Source: JBOCEF01 sp047610385 | Lineage (GTDB): Bacteria > Pseudomonadota > Alphaproteobacteria > Rhodobacterales > Rhodobacteraceae | Direction: 5' to 3' | Assembly (NCBI GenBank): GCA_047610385.1 | Contig: JBLGAC010000003.1 | Span: 132,455 to 196,454 of the forward strand | DNA length: 64,000 nt | Shown: positions 52,900 through 62,629 of the stretch, one piece after another | How positions within the stretch are numbered: the stretch's first letter is position 1 | Layout of the letters: every line of letters begins with the position of its first letter | Made by a program: the position numbers and the translations under genes | The notes under the pieces: model-generated | Seen by the model: the letters and a program-made list of their open reading frames with translations, nothing else | Database searches by the model: none | What the model was told of the DNA's origin: nothing

Positions 52900-55190
52900 G
52901 GTTGTTCAGATGTCGCGAACCACCTCTTTATGTCGGCGGCAGCCTGGAACTTTCATCCCGTCCTGATCGCCGGTTTTCTTCACCGCAAGATCGAACTCCG
53001 TTGCAGTCACGTTGCTGACCCGCGCCACGGCGGCGCCGACCTCAGGGCCGCGATCATAATCGGGTTCACAAAGCCTGCCCCAAAGCTGATCGTGGTCGCT
53101 TCGCTGGTGACCGAGGCGAAGCCGGTTGTCGCCATGCGCGTCGCTTGGGACGTCTCGAATTCCTGCGTGTGGATTGTGCCAGCGACGCAGAGCCCTGTGG
53201 TGCCGACTGATCCGCGGGCTGGCCGTGTCGGTTCGGTTGTGGGATGCCAGCGACGCGACCACAAAAGGCGGCACCGAACGCGACATCGGTCAGATTGCCG
53301 TTGATTTTGCTGGCTGAGGACCTGGCCTGCCAATCCATTTCCGAAAGGCTGCCTGAGCCTTGTTCAATCGCGAACCAGCCAACACCCTCAGACGCATGAT
53401 AGCGGTTGTCGGCCGGTTCTTTTTGCATGGTCAGCTGGAAGCTGTTTGCATCCGGGGTGCGTCGGCACGAGATGGTGAAATCGATCCTGGCATGGGTCTG
53501 AACCTGACAAAAGATCGACGGCGCGGCGGCGAAATCGTTGGCGAAGGTGACATCCTCAAAATCATTGACGAAAATTTATTGGTGCTTATCTCTCCGACTT
53601 GGATGATCATGCCGTCTTCAAGCGTGTGCATGCCTTTTTCCAGCACCAGAAGGGTGAAAGTTGCAGCGGCATGGTCGGTGATGTTGGGGATCTGCAGGCC
53701 AGTTGCGGGGTCGTTAGCCCTCTTGGGTTCCTGCAGCATGATCTCAGCACCGGGTCCGGATACGTTGTGGAACCGGGTCGCGGGGGCGTTGGCCTCAATC
53801 AGGCTGGGCACCAGCGCGAACACCGCTGGGTCGATATCGTCGTTGGCAAGGGTCAGCGTCTGCCGCGACGTGCCCGCGGTCAGCTGCGCAACCTCGCCGA
53901 TGGCACGCAGGGCAGGCACCGCGGTGATCGCGACGCTCGGGTCCACTTGGGCGATGGCGAACAGGGCCGTGTCGGCGCCCCGGGCGGAGCTTTGCAGCGC
54001 CCCACCTGACACGGTGTAGGTGAAGCTGTTGGCGCCGTTTTCGCCCTCGGCTAACACATCGAACGCGCCGTTCGGATCGTGGTCATCGCTGCCATCTGGG
54101 CCCAGCGTCAGCAGCGCGCCCGACGCTTCTGCGCCGCCATTCACCGCCACAACACTCAGCGCATCGCCGTCGGCATCCGCATCCGCGCCCGCGTCGTTGT
54201 CGGCCAGCCCCGAGCAGGAGATGGCAGTGTCCTCGTCTGTGGCCAGCGCGTTGCCTTGTGCGATGGGCGCGTTATTCTGAGGCGTCACAGTGACGGATAT
54301 CATTTGGCCGCGCACAGGCGTGTTTTCATAGCTGCGCAGCTTGCCGTCAGACCCGCCAACCACCAGGCCAAGGTTGTCGTCGCCATCAAGGTCCACCAAG
54401 CTGGACGCGCCGCTGGTGCCCACATTGATGCCTGCGACCGTGGTCGCCGTGCGCGTCAGACGGATCAGATCCTCTCCGCTCGCGTCGGTGATTTTGATGG
54501 CCAGATCGCGGCTTTGGGTCGGCGCGTCGCTGCTGTTGACATAGGTCAGCGATTGGATCAGCGCCGCCGCAATCGCTGCGGTGTTGAAGGTCAGATCCGC
54601 GCCCGCATCCCCGCCCACCAGCGCGGCAATGGTGACACCGCCAAAGCTGACGACTGCGCCAGCAACCCCTATCTGATCAGCGCCCGCGCCGATGCTCAGC
54701 GCTGAGACCGTGTCTTCAGCCGGCGCGCCCCTGACCGTCAGATTGCTGCCATCAAAACTGCTAGTGGGACCGTTTAAGAAAGCGACATCCGCACCCAACA
54801 ATTGCGGCGCGGCGTTGATGGTGTCCTCGTCAAAGCTGATGATTATCGCTTGGCGCAGCGTCAGGTCCTCAAGGCTGAAGAGCGTGCCGTCATCCGTGCC
54901 CACCGCCAGATCAAGATCGTCGTCACCGTCCAGGTCCACAAAGTTGGGGGTGCTGCGGCGCCCCATATCGATGGATTTCTACGGGTTGTCCGCGCCGGTC
55001 GGGGCATCAAAGGGCATCACCGTGCGGGCGTTCAGCAACGCGACCGTGCCGTCAGCCAACAGGCTGGTGGCCATCAGATACCCGCCACCGAAGCCATTGT
55101 CCGGATCGGTGATGCCGATTTTGGCATCATGCAATTGTGGCGTTGCATTGACGGCGTTCTCGGCAAAGCTGGGCCGTGTGGACAAAGGGG
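52900..55190 (-). pseudogene. Broken giant adhesin (FG-GAP, cadherin-like and lectin-like domains)
   Basis: Reading downwards from 55190, the frame holds FG-GAP style blocks (NFVDLDGDDDLDLAVGTDDG; SSLVDLDGDDNLGLVVGG), cadherin/VCBS-like AIAQ-GNALATDEDTAISCSG and NDDIDPAVFALVPS. A TAG at 54979-54981 interrupts it in frame. Below about 53540 frameshifts separate pieces such as YHASEGVGWFAIEQGSGS and ARVSNVTATEFDLAVKK, which belong to repeat domains of large secreted Ca-binding proteins. Neither a start nor an export signal remains. It is a relic of a surface or secreted protein. Confidence 0.75.
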
Positions 55191-55241
55191 ATTTCCATAG
55201 CGCTACCGCCTTGATTCAAGGTCAAAAATTGGAAGCCATCC

Positions 55242-55860
55242 TTGACCCGAGATCTGATTGACGACGCTGCATGGGCGCTGATTGCGCCGCTCCTGCCGCC
55301 TGAGCGGCGGCGCGCCTTTCTGTGCTCGATCGACAACCGCTGGGTGCTTGAAGGCATCCTGTGGATCGCCCGGGCCGGATCTCCCTGGCGCGACTTGCCC
55401 GAGCGTTTCAGCAAATGGAGCACGGGTAGGGCGCAGGTTCGCACGATGGCGGGGTCGTTGAGGAGATCATGGCGGCACGGCTGCACGCGGCACCGGGGTC
55501 AGAAACATGGTTTTTTTTGAATGCTTTAGGCCGATCCCATGGCGGGTTTTAGACCGAAATCCACATCGTGTCGGGCGCGAACCGATTGCCTCTTGGCTTG
55601 CACCTGACGCCCGGCCAAGCCACCGACATCGCCGCCGCGCCGGACCTGTTCGCGCTTGGCTCGGCCCGGCCGCGCAAACTTCTCAGCGACAAAGGATGCG
55701 GGCGCCGACGGCCTGCGCGCGCAGCTATACGTCCACGAAACGCACCCAATCAGTCCATAAAAATAAAGCCGTAAAACGCCCGGCATGCTGGACCGGCAAC
55801 GCTATGCGCGCCGCAATTTCATCGAGCGAATGATGCGCTTTGTCCACACGGCCCAAGTCA
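55242..55860 (+). pseudogene. IS5-family transposase remnant
   Basis: The frame starts LTRDLIDDAAWALIAPLLPP and continues through WVLEGILWIARAGSPWRDLPERF before a frameshift near 55420. Later pieces (TEIHIVSGANRLPLGLHLTPG, LLSDKGCG, RRNFIERMMRF) lie in other frames with stops. It is a different element from the one at 4517. It sits directly upstream (in gene direction) of the broken adhesin and may have cut off its start. Confidence 0.75.
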
Positions 55861-57223
55861 CGATGAGGCCGCTCAGAGTGACTTTGAAAATGATATTTTA
55901 GAAAACTAAGAAAATTATCAAAAAATGAACTAATATTTGGAGCGCTATAATCTAAATATACTTAGGATCATAAACATATAATCAAACAGTTTTCAAATAA
56001 TTATTGTACAAAAATGCAAAGCTCAAATTTACCTCACCGTTTTGAAAAAATCTGAGGGTAACAGTTCTGCGATTTTCATCGTGACGGATGTTGGGCGACG
56101 TCCGCATCGATCTCATTGAGGGAGGGTTAGCTTGAGGATCGCGTTTCTCAGCCCGCATTTTTCAGATGGACGGTGCTTCGGTGGGCCTCTTGGGTGTGAT
56201 AGTATCGTTGCATTAACGGGTTTAGCGGAGTTCGGCGGGGATTGGGCAGCGAACGCAGCGGGTAAAGCGCAATCTGCTACTCTCCGGCTCCCGTTCGACC
56301 GCTCGGTGAAACTTGCGCTCCGCGGTGCCTTGATCAGTTCTGGCGCTGGGTTGCGGCTGCACTGCGATCTGCGAATGGGCAGGCCACTGCCACGCAATAA
56401 TTCGCAAAGTAAACGCCAATAGTGAGCGCGAGGTTTTTCTAAATAGCGCGCGAAATATAGCGGCATGAACGCATCCTTGATCAGCCAATTTTGGTCGCTG
56501 GAGGACGAAACCTGGCACCAAGCGGATCCATGCGGGCCGCAGCATGCAGGCGGATCTGCTTTAGGACGCGCCTGAAAAAAAGTGATTGTGCGTTTGCTGT
56601 GGATCAACGCCGGGCCGCGGATTGCCGTGACGGTGGCGGCGCGCCGCGGGATCGGCATTGTCCTGGCCTGTCCGCTGCCCGAGACGGGAACACTCGGCAT
56701 TGGCGAGACCTGCTGTCGCTACTGCCAAAAGTTGAGCGATTGGATCGAATAAATCGTATATTTGATTTTTTTCTGCACAAAACTTATATAAAACTGGACG
56801 ATTAACGCTTTTTTGCCTCTTTATGAATTAATAAGATGAAAATATAAAAAACTTTGTACCTGATATTACATAATTATGAATATTACTATAACATATAACC
56901 ATGAAATATGCCAATTATATCGGAGACAGATTAAGTATGAAATTTCATAGTGGGATATTTGAAATATAATCCGAAATTAATAATTTGGATCATCGGCCTT
57001 TCTGCTGAATTTTCAGACAATAGTTTGATATTTAGCGGACCTGACCAAGTCTTGCCGCACAATTAATATGCAATTAAAACAACGTTTGCCTGATAAATCA
57101 TCTCATGACCTGCAGTCAAACCATGAGATTTCAGTCGGGCGTCGGCGGGACGACCCCACCTGCAAACAGAACGCAGTCGCGCAAATTCTACAACTGACCC
57201 CCGCCAAAAATGAGGAGAACCAC
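55861..57223. other. AT-rich region with unidentified relics
   Basis: Two very AT-rich stretches (about 55870-56060 and 56750-57080) flank a GC-richer block at 56100-56750. Frames in the block are open on both strands but contain no motif I recognise, and none has a ribosome site. I regard it as decayed mobile DNA. Confidence 0.45.
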
Positions 57224-57532
57224 CTAACCTGCCGTGGCCGCAATAGACGTGTAGCGGGCACCATCAACCATTCCCACCCAACGCTGGCCGAACTGGTGCG
57301 CCAAAGCGCCTGCCAATGCCGCGACCGCGGCCCGGTCATGGTCTGCGATCTGAAACAACAGGGTTGGCAGGGGTCTGCCTTCGTGGACGCCCCGGGCCGC
57401 GATCACGGTGAAGGACGGAAAGCGGGCGCCGACAAGGGCCATTGCCGTGTCCTCCTGCGCCGGGGTGAATGGGTCGCCGTTGGGCGCGGCGAGGTAGAGG
57501 GTGTAAAGCGGCGCATCGGTCATGGGCATCAT
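57224..57532 (-). CDS. Small hypothetical protein downstream of the metK operon
   Basis: 102 residues beginning MMPMTDAPLYTLYLAAPNGD. It has alternating beta/alpha character (FPSFTVIAARGVHEGRPLPT, FQIADHDRAAVAALAGALAH) suggesting a ferredoxin-like fold. I know no family. Its ATG overlaps the stop of the zinc-ribbon gene (ATGA) and GGAGGAACA precedes it, so it is the last gene of a metK-led operon. Length and spacing make it likely real. Confidence 0.65.
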   Translation of the reverse strand: MMPMTDAPLYTLYLAAPNGDPFTPAQEDTAMALVGARFPSFTVIAARGVHEGRPLPTLLFQIADHDRAAVAALAGALAHQFGQRWVGMVDGARYTSIAATAG

Positions 57533-57963
57533 TGTTCCTCCGGCAGGCGGCGATGCGGACGTGAGTGGGTTATGTCCCATGGTAGATCGTGCAGCAGCGC
57601 CCCCGCCCAAGTGTCGGCCAAGATCGCCTCCTGCGCTTGGGGGCGCAGGGGGCTTGACCGCAGCTCGCCCAACGCGATCCGAGCAGGGTCTTCGATCGCG
57701 GTAGCCTCCTGATCGTCAGGGTTCAGATCGGCCAGCGCGACAGCAAGATGACGTGCGGTGCCGCTGTCGAGGCTGCGCTGCATGACGCGGCCGGCGGCGC
57801 GGAACGCCTCTCGTCGCAGTGCTTTGCGGAATGGCGTCGCGCCACAGGTGGTGCAACGGGGGGACATGCAGCCGGGTCTCTCCGCGGCTGGCCGGATCAG
57901 GCGGTGCAGCCAATGGGGGTTGTGGGCGGCTTCGGGACGGTTGCGGAACGGATCGATGGGCAT
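57529..57963 (-). CDS. Hypothetical protein with CxxxCxxC motif, in metK operon
   Basis: 144 residues. Near residue 32 there is CMSPRCTTCGATPFRKALR, a possible zinc-binding Cys cluster (only three cysteines). The rest is helical and Arg-rich. It begins 59 bases after metK and overlaps the next gene by four bases. Unknown family; a role with metK is suggested only by position. Confidence 0.65.
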   Translation of the reverse strand: MPIDPFRNRPEAAHNPHWLHRLIRPAAERPGCMSPRCTTCGATPFRKALRREAFRAAGRVMQRSLDSGTARHLAVALADLNPDDQEATAIEDPARIALGELRSSPLRPQAQEAILADTWAGALLHDLPWDITHSRPHRRLPEEQ

Positions 57964-58022
57964 GGCGCGTCTCCGACCAGAGGTGCAACGGCGCCCCGGC
58001 GGCGGGCCGGGGCGCCGGGATG

Positions 58023-59159
58023 TCAGCCGAGCAGCGGCTGTTCCCACGGCAGATCAGCGCGCCCCAGATGGCCGTGCCGCGCGGAGTCGCCGAAGATCGG
58101 GCGCGTCAGCCCCAGCCGCTCAATGATCGCGCGCGGGCGCATCATCTGCGCGATGTCCACGCCCAGCCCGTCATAGCACGCCGCCGGATCATCCCCGGTC
58201 CCGAACGTATCGAAATCGACCGCCACCGGCGCCGCTTGGCCGATGGCATAGGCCAGCCGCACCTCGCAGGCCCGCGCCCAGCCCCGCGCCACCACGTCAC
58301 GCGCGAGCTGGCGCGCCGCATAGGCGCCTGAGCGGTCGAGCTTGGTGCCGTCCTTGCCCGAGAACGCCCCGCCACCGTGGCGCGCATAGCCGCCATAGGT
58401 GTCGGCGATGATCTTGCGCCCGGTCAGCCCGGCATCTGCCACCGGTCCGCCCTCATGAAACGTGCCGGCGGGGTTGATGAGAAGCCGCGTTTCGGGTGTC
58501 AGCAGCTGGGCCAACAGACCGCCCTGATCCGCCGCGGCGAACAGCGCGCTGCGCAGCAGGTCCCGGATTTCGCCAAGGCCGACATGGCCCGCGTGCTGGC
58601 ACGATATGACCACGGTTTCCAATTCAACCGGCCGCTCATCTTCATAGCGCAGCGAGACCTGGGTCTTGGCGTCGGGGCCGCAGATGTCGGGGAATTGCCT
58701 GGTTTGCCAGTCGTGCAAATGGCCGCGGATTTCATTGGCCAGCGCGATCGGCGCGGGCATTAAATTCGCGGCCTCATCGCAGGCGAAGCCGAACATGATG
58801 CCCTGATCGCCGGCGCCGGTGTCCTCGCCGTCAACCCCGACGCCAATTTCCGAGGCTTGCAGCGAGATCTGTTCAATGACCCGCATCGTGTCCGGATCAA
58901 GGCCCCATTTGCCCCCCGCATGGCCAACATCCCGCAGCACGCCTCGGGCGATCTCGGGCGCATCGATCCGCGCATTGGCGGTGATTTCGCCCATCAGGCA
59001 GATCAAATCGCCCTTGATCGCGCATTCCACGGCAACGCGCGCCGCGGGATCCTGCGCAAGACAGGCGTCAAGGATCGCATCGGAAATCTGGTCAGCCATT
59101 TTGTCGGGATGGCCGCTGGACACGGCTTCGGACGAGAACGTCCCATGGGTCACGAGCAT
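58023..59159 (-). CDS. metK: S-adenosylmethionine synthase
   Basis: 378 residues. It makes SAM from methionine and ATP. ATP/methionine motifs are GHPDKMADQISDAILD at residue 17, GAGDQGIMFGFACDE near 115 and GGGAFSGKDGTKLDRSGAY near 260. AAAGGAACG precedes the ATG. The 5' leader starts ...CCCAACGGCATTTG, only loosely reminiscent of the SAM/SAH riboswitch found before metK in Rhodobacterales; I could not make the full motif fit. Confidence 0.97.
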   Translation of the reverse strand: MLVTHGTFSSEAVSSGHPDKMADQISDAILDACLAQDPAARVAVECAIKGDLICLMGEITANARIDAPEIARGVLRDVGHAGGKWGLDPDTMRVIEQISLQASEIGVGVDGEDTGAGDQGIMFGFACDEAANLMPAPIALANEIRGHLHDWQTRQFPDICGPDAKTQVSLRYEDERPVELETVVISCQHAGHVGLGEIRDLLRSALFAAADQGGLLAQLLTPETRLLINPAGTFHEGGPVADAGLTGRKIIADTYGGYARHGGGAFSGKDGTKLDRSGAYAARQLARDVVARGWARACEVRLAYAIGQAAPVAVDFDTFGTGDDPAACYDGLGVDIAQMMRPRAIIERLGLTRPIFGDSARHGHLGRADLPWEQPLLG

Positions 59160-59306
59160 CGCTCGTTCCTTTCTCTCTTTAGTGCTTTCGGCGGGCTGCC
59201 GCGGCGCACAAGCTGAGATTCAAATGCCGTTGGGTAAAACGTAGGTGGATCGCGTCGTTGCCGCAAGATGCCTGCGATGCAATTTGATTGCGCGCGATTT
59301 GGAGGC

Positions 59307-59729
59307 TCAACGCAGCCCAGACGTCAGAACTAATTCGGGTGCCGTCCCACGCTGCACCCAGAGGAACGCATTCTGGTGGTAACGACGCGCCAGTTCTTCG
59401 GCGGAAATGCGCGAGATGCCCAAGGCCAGAACGCTCGGCTCCGGCGGCCAGGTCCCGTCGTGCCCAATGCCGCGCCCAGCGATATGAGCGATGCCAAGGG
59501 TGGCCAGATCGTGCACGAGACATCCCTGCGCGCGGGCGTTCGCGGCGTTGCCGGTTGGCTCACTAAGTGGGTTGAACGCGGTCAGGAAGGCAGCGGTTTC
59601 AACATGATGCGCATCAAGGCAAGCATCAATATCCGGGTCATGCAGATCGATCCGCAGCGTGACTTTTGGCGCTGCATCAACCCGATAATCGGTGTTGCGA
59701 TATGCGGTGATGAGGTCGGAGTTTGGCAA
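59307..59729 (-). CDS. DUF3293 family protein
   Basis: 140 residues from a TTG start (59729) that follows AAGGGGC. Family features are LITAYRNTDYRVD, AFLTAFNPLSEPTGNAANAR and the closing AEELARRYHQNAFLWVQRG. The open frame continues upstream, but that part (KDHGNFNPG region) is leftover IS3 transposase, so the older start has been replaced or the frame is fortuitous. Function of DUF3293 is unknown. Confidence 0.8.
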   Translation of the reverse strand: MPNSDLITAYRNTDYRVDAAPKVTLRIDLHDPDIDACLDAHHVETAAFLTAFNPLSEPTGNAANARAQGCLVHDLATLGIAHIAGRGIGHDGTWPPEPSVLALGISRISAEELARRYHQNAFLWVQRGTAPELVLTSGLR

Positions 59730-60070
59730 TAGTTTTGCCCCTTGAACAGTGAACTGAGGGAGCTCGAAGTCGTCCACTCGGCGCACTGAAGCCGAATGAT
59801 GGATCGCCCCCGGATTGAAATTGCCGTGGTCTTTGAGGGATGCCTGATCGCGCTGCTCTAGCGCTTCCCATTGCAGACTCTGCGCCAACCGTCCAATTTT
59901 TCGTGCGTGTCGGCAAGGCTTCTGAACCAGTGGGCATTCAGGCGTTTGGCGCGAAAGTGGCCGCTCAGCGCTTCGTGAATTTGATAACATTGGTGTAAAA
60001 GCCGGCCACCGTAGTGGTCAGATAGTCCCGCCTCCGGCAGATTTTGTGGATCAGCGCCAGATCTTCGCAC
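59730..60070 (-). pseudogene. IS3-type transposase C-terminal remnant
   Basis: From 60070 downward: FRAKRLNAHWFRSLADTHEK and LDGWRR, followed in other frames by ISLKDHGNFNPG-like sequence. This is the C-terminus of an IS3-group OrfB (compare HWFxSLxDAxEKLExWRRxYN) with frameshifts. It lies directly beside the second IS3 element at 60126 but belongs to a different one. Confidence 0.7.
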
Positions 60071-60150
60071 CTCTTTGAAATTCCAAATAGAAAAGAGATG
60101 AGCAATCTCAGAAAGTTATAAGATGTGACCTGCCCCATGGCGTCCCTCAT

Positions 60151-60960
60151 TCATGACGAGAGTCTGCTGGTTTGATATTTGTCGGTTTTGGGTAGCGCAA
60201 GCGCGCCGGGTGCTGCGCCCTCAAATTGCGCAAGTGCCCGGCGCGCTTGCGCGGGTGTCTGGTTGCCAAGAGATGAATGTGGCCTGACGTTGTTGTAATC
60301 GTAGCGCCATAGGGCCAGCGTCTGGCGGGCTTCGGTGAGGCTGTCGAAGATCTCCTCGTTCAGGCATTCGTCACGCAGGCTGCCGTTGAAACGTTCGATC
60401 GATCCGTTCTGCTGTGACTTGCCTGGATCGATGTAGTGCCAAGCGATGCCAGTTTCGTCGGCCCATTTGAGGATCACTCTGCTGGTGAACTCGGTGCCAT
60501 TATTGCTGACAATGCAGTCGGGCTTGCCGTAAATCGGGATCAGCGCCGTCAACTCCCGTGCCACCCTGGCGCCGGAGATGCTGGTATCGGCGACCAAGCA
60601 GAGGTTTTCGCGGGTGCAGTCATCGTTCACCGCCAGAATGCGGAACTTTCGCGACGCGCCGAAGGTGTCGGAAACAAAATCCAGCGACCAGCGAATTGTT
60701 GGCCGGATCGGAATTGGCATTGGTGTCCGCGTGCCGCGTGCGCGCTTTCATCCACGTCGCCGTCGCACGGACAGTCCTTCCTATTTGTAAAGGCGATAGA
60801 ATTTCTTCTCGTTCATCAAGAACCCCTCTTGTTCAAGCATGATCCCGATCCGCCGATAGCCAAACCGACGGCGCTTGCCCGCTATCTCATGCATCTTCTT
60901 GCGGATATCCGCATGATCAGGGGGGCTCGCGCCGCACGGTCTTGGGATCGACACCAACCA
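60151..60960 (-). pseudogene. IS3 OrfB transposase, inactivated
   Basis: The integrase core is recognisable: IRWSLDFVSDTFG, YGKPDCIVSNNGTEFTSR, HYIDPGKSQQNGSIERFNG, DECLNEEIF, RPHSSLGNQTP. The second catalytic Asp of the DDE triad (VSDNGTE in the family) is Asn here. Upstream, between 60720 and 60960, pieces such as REIAGKRRRFGYRRIGIMLEQ and FYRLYK lie in shifted frames with a TAG. Confidence 0.85.
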
Positions 60961-61038
60961 GGTCGCAGACCCGGCGCTGCGAGATCTTGTGGTCCCGCAT
61001 CGCCGTGATCACCACTTCCCGCCGCTGAGCTGATGTCG

Positions 61039-61302
61039 TCAGCGCTTTCCCAGCAGGTCTTTCAGCACCACAACGTCCAGCATCGTGTCCGCCACCAGCC
61101 GCTTGAGCTTCGCGTTCTCTTCCTCAAGCTGCTTCAGGCGACGGGCATCCGACACGTCCATCCCGCTTTACTTGGCCTTCAACTTGTAAAAACGCGCAGG
61201 ACTGATGCCGTACTTGCGGCAAACCTCGGCCACAGTCAGCCCGGCTTCCTGCTCCTTGATCATCCCAATAATCTGCGTCTCGGTGAAACGGCTCTTTCGC
61301 AT
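61039..61302 (-). pseudogene. IS3 OrfA, interrupted by a stop
   Basis: MRKSRFTETQIIGMIKEQEA begins an 87-codon HTH protein. A TAA at 61168-61170 replaces the usual Tyr after FYKLKAK; the frame then goes on to DVSDARRLKQLEEENAKLKR, the leucine-zipper part. Confidence 0.85.
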
Positions 61303-61370
61303 TCGTCTGCTCCTTCAGGGTTGGGCAGACTCTACATCAGACTGAGGGCGTTTTCGGGGGGCAGGTCATA

Positions 61371-61760
61371 GGCGTTCAGTTCATGATCTGATCCATCGAT
61401 CCAGAGCATGGGCTTGTTTGAAGCACCGTCATCAATGATGTTGTGTTAGGTGCCGATGTCCGTCGCCTTGATCAGCCCGGCGAAGATCAGGTCGCCGCTT
61501 GCGGATGTCGGGAAATGCGCGGCCGAAAGCGTGCCGAAATGGTCGGAGCCGTTGAATTCCACGGCCGCAAACCTGTCTGGCGTCAGGTTCGTGAGATATG
61601 TCGGCGTGCCGGAGCCGGTCGCGATATCCCAGCTTGAAACGACATCGCCGTTGGCCAGTGCAAGATCATCGGCGTTCCGGTCGAGCAACGTGGCCGCGTG
61701 CGCAATGGCGGGAGCGGTGCAAAAAAACGCTGCCGCAGCAATTTTGAGAAAGGGCTTCAC
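61371..61760 (-). pseudogene. Truncated secreted protein, N-terminal fragment
   Basis: From GTG 61760 the frame reads a Sec signal (FLKIAAAAFFCTAPAIAHA), then ATLLDRNADDLALANGDVVS and a LamG/concanavalin-like beta sequence (FAAVEFNGSDHFGTLS). A TAA at 61446-61448 interrupts it and NIIDDGASNKPMLWIDGSDH continues in frame to the IS3 end at 61368. The remainder is gone. Similar N-termini occur in PEP-CTERM or autosecreted proteins; identity uncertain. Confidence 0.6.
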
Positions 61761-61843
61761 GAAGGTTTCCGTGAAATTCTGGCATCGAGCTTCAGTAAGC
61801 ATAGGGTGAATCACGCGTTCAGGATGGTCACGCTGAATGGCTG

Positions 61844-62551
61844 TCAGCCAGCCTTGCGCAGATAGGCTTTGCGGCGCTGGGCGTCTTTGCGCCTGAGGCG
61901 CCGGCCGTCCAGATGCGCGACCGTGGCGGGATGCCCCAGATCGCCGTATACCAGCCCGCCGCCCACATGCAGATCAATTAGGCCTTCCAGCCCGTCAGCC
62001 TTGCGCGCATCGGCGGGGATGATCGGCAGCACGCGCCGGGCGTAGAAATCAGTGTCGATGATCTGCGGGTTGTTGGAGCGGCCCGAAATGCGGCGGCAGG
62101 GGAATGGCGCGTCCGGAACACCGTCCATGAAATAGTCGTAGCCGAGGGCGCGGTTCCACCGCTTGTTGAACTTCAGGTAGCTCTGCCCCATCGCGGCCAT
62201 GCCCAGCGTCAGGGTTGGCAGATCATGGGCGATATGTTCGGGCAGGAACACGAAGTCATGTTCCAGCTGGATCGCGTAGGCGCTTTGCGCCGTCTGCACC
62301 GAACGCACGAACCCGTCGGCGAGGCCACGGGTCGCGATCACCTCAATGTCGCGGCCAAGGGTGGCGCGGGTATGGTTCACCCAAGCGTCGAAGACATCCG
62401 GGTTGGGGTTGGGGTCCACAAACAGGCGCGCGCGCAGCCCGGTGCCAAAGGTCGCCTCGGCGGATCGGATCGCGTGATGTGCCAGATTGTGGTCCGGATC
62501 ACGCGAGGCGACGTTGGAAAAGACATTGAGATCGAAGATGCTCTCGGACAT
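61844..62551 (-). CDS. Glycosyltransferase-like protein
   Basis: 235 residues. Features resemble GT-A type or capsular glycosyltransferases: ARLFVDPNPNPDVFDAW early, IQLEHDFVFLPEHI near residue 95 (an acidic metal-binding-like cluster), KFNKRWNRALGYDYFMDG and a C-terminal Arg/Lys-rich tail. ATG 62551 begins MSESIFDLNVFSN. It is divergent from the unknown gene at 62630. Confidence 0.55.
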   Translation of the reverse strand: MSESIFDLNVFSNVASRDPDHNLAHHAIRSAEATFGTGLRARLFVDPNPNPDVFDAWVNHTRATLGRDIEVIATRGLADGFVRSVQTAQSAYAIQLEHDFVFLPEHIAHDLPTLTLGMAAMGQSYLKFNKRWNRALGYDYFMDGVPDAPFPCRRISGRSNNPQIIDTDFYARRVLPIIPADARKADGLEGLIDLHVGGGLVYGDLGHPATVAHLDGRRLRRKDAQRRKAYLRKAG

Positions 62552-62629
62552 GGTCCCCTTGGTTATCCTCTCTGTGGCCTCGTGCTCGGGCCGCGCCCGC
62601 TTTTGTTGCATTGATACCGGGACCGCGCC

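Larger units (their letters stand above)
60126..61368 (-). mobile_element. IS3-family insertion sequence (about 1.24 kb), inactive
   Basis: Inverted ends TGACCTGCCCC at 60126-60136 and the complementary GGGGCAGGTCA at 61358-61368 bound the usual two-frame arrangement, OrfA then OrfB on the minus strand. No clear target duplication remains. It truncates the secreted-protein gene at 61371-61760. Confidence 0.85.

Noticed and set aside
56113..56700. 195-codon minus-strand frame in the AT-rich segment
   Set aside because: No recognisable motif, overlapping frames on both strands, no ribosome site; more likely decayed DNA.
59160..59240. SAM/SAH-type riboswitch before metK
   Set aside because: Only an AACGGC-like start matches from memory; the conserved core that should follow is absent. 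A covariance-model search would settle it.
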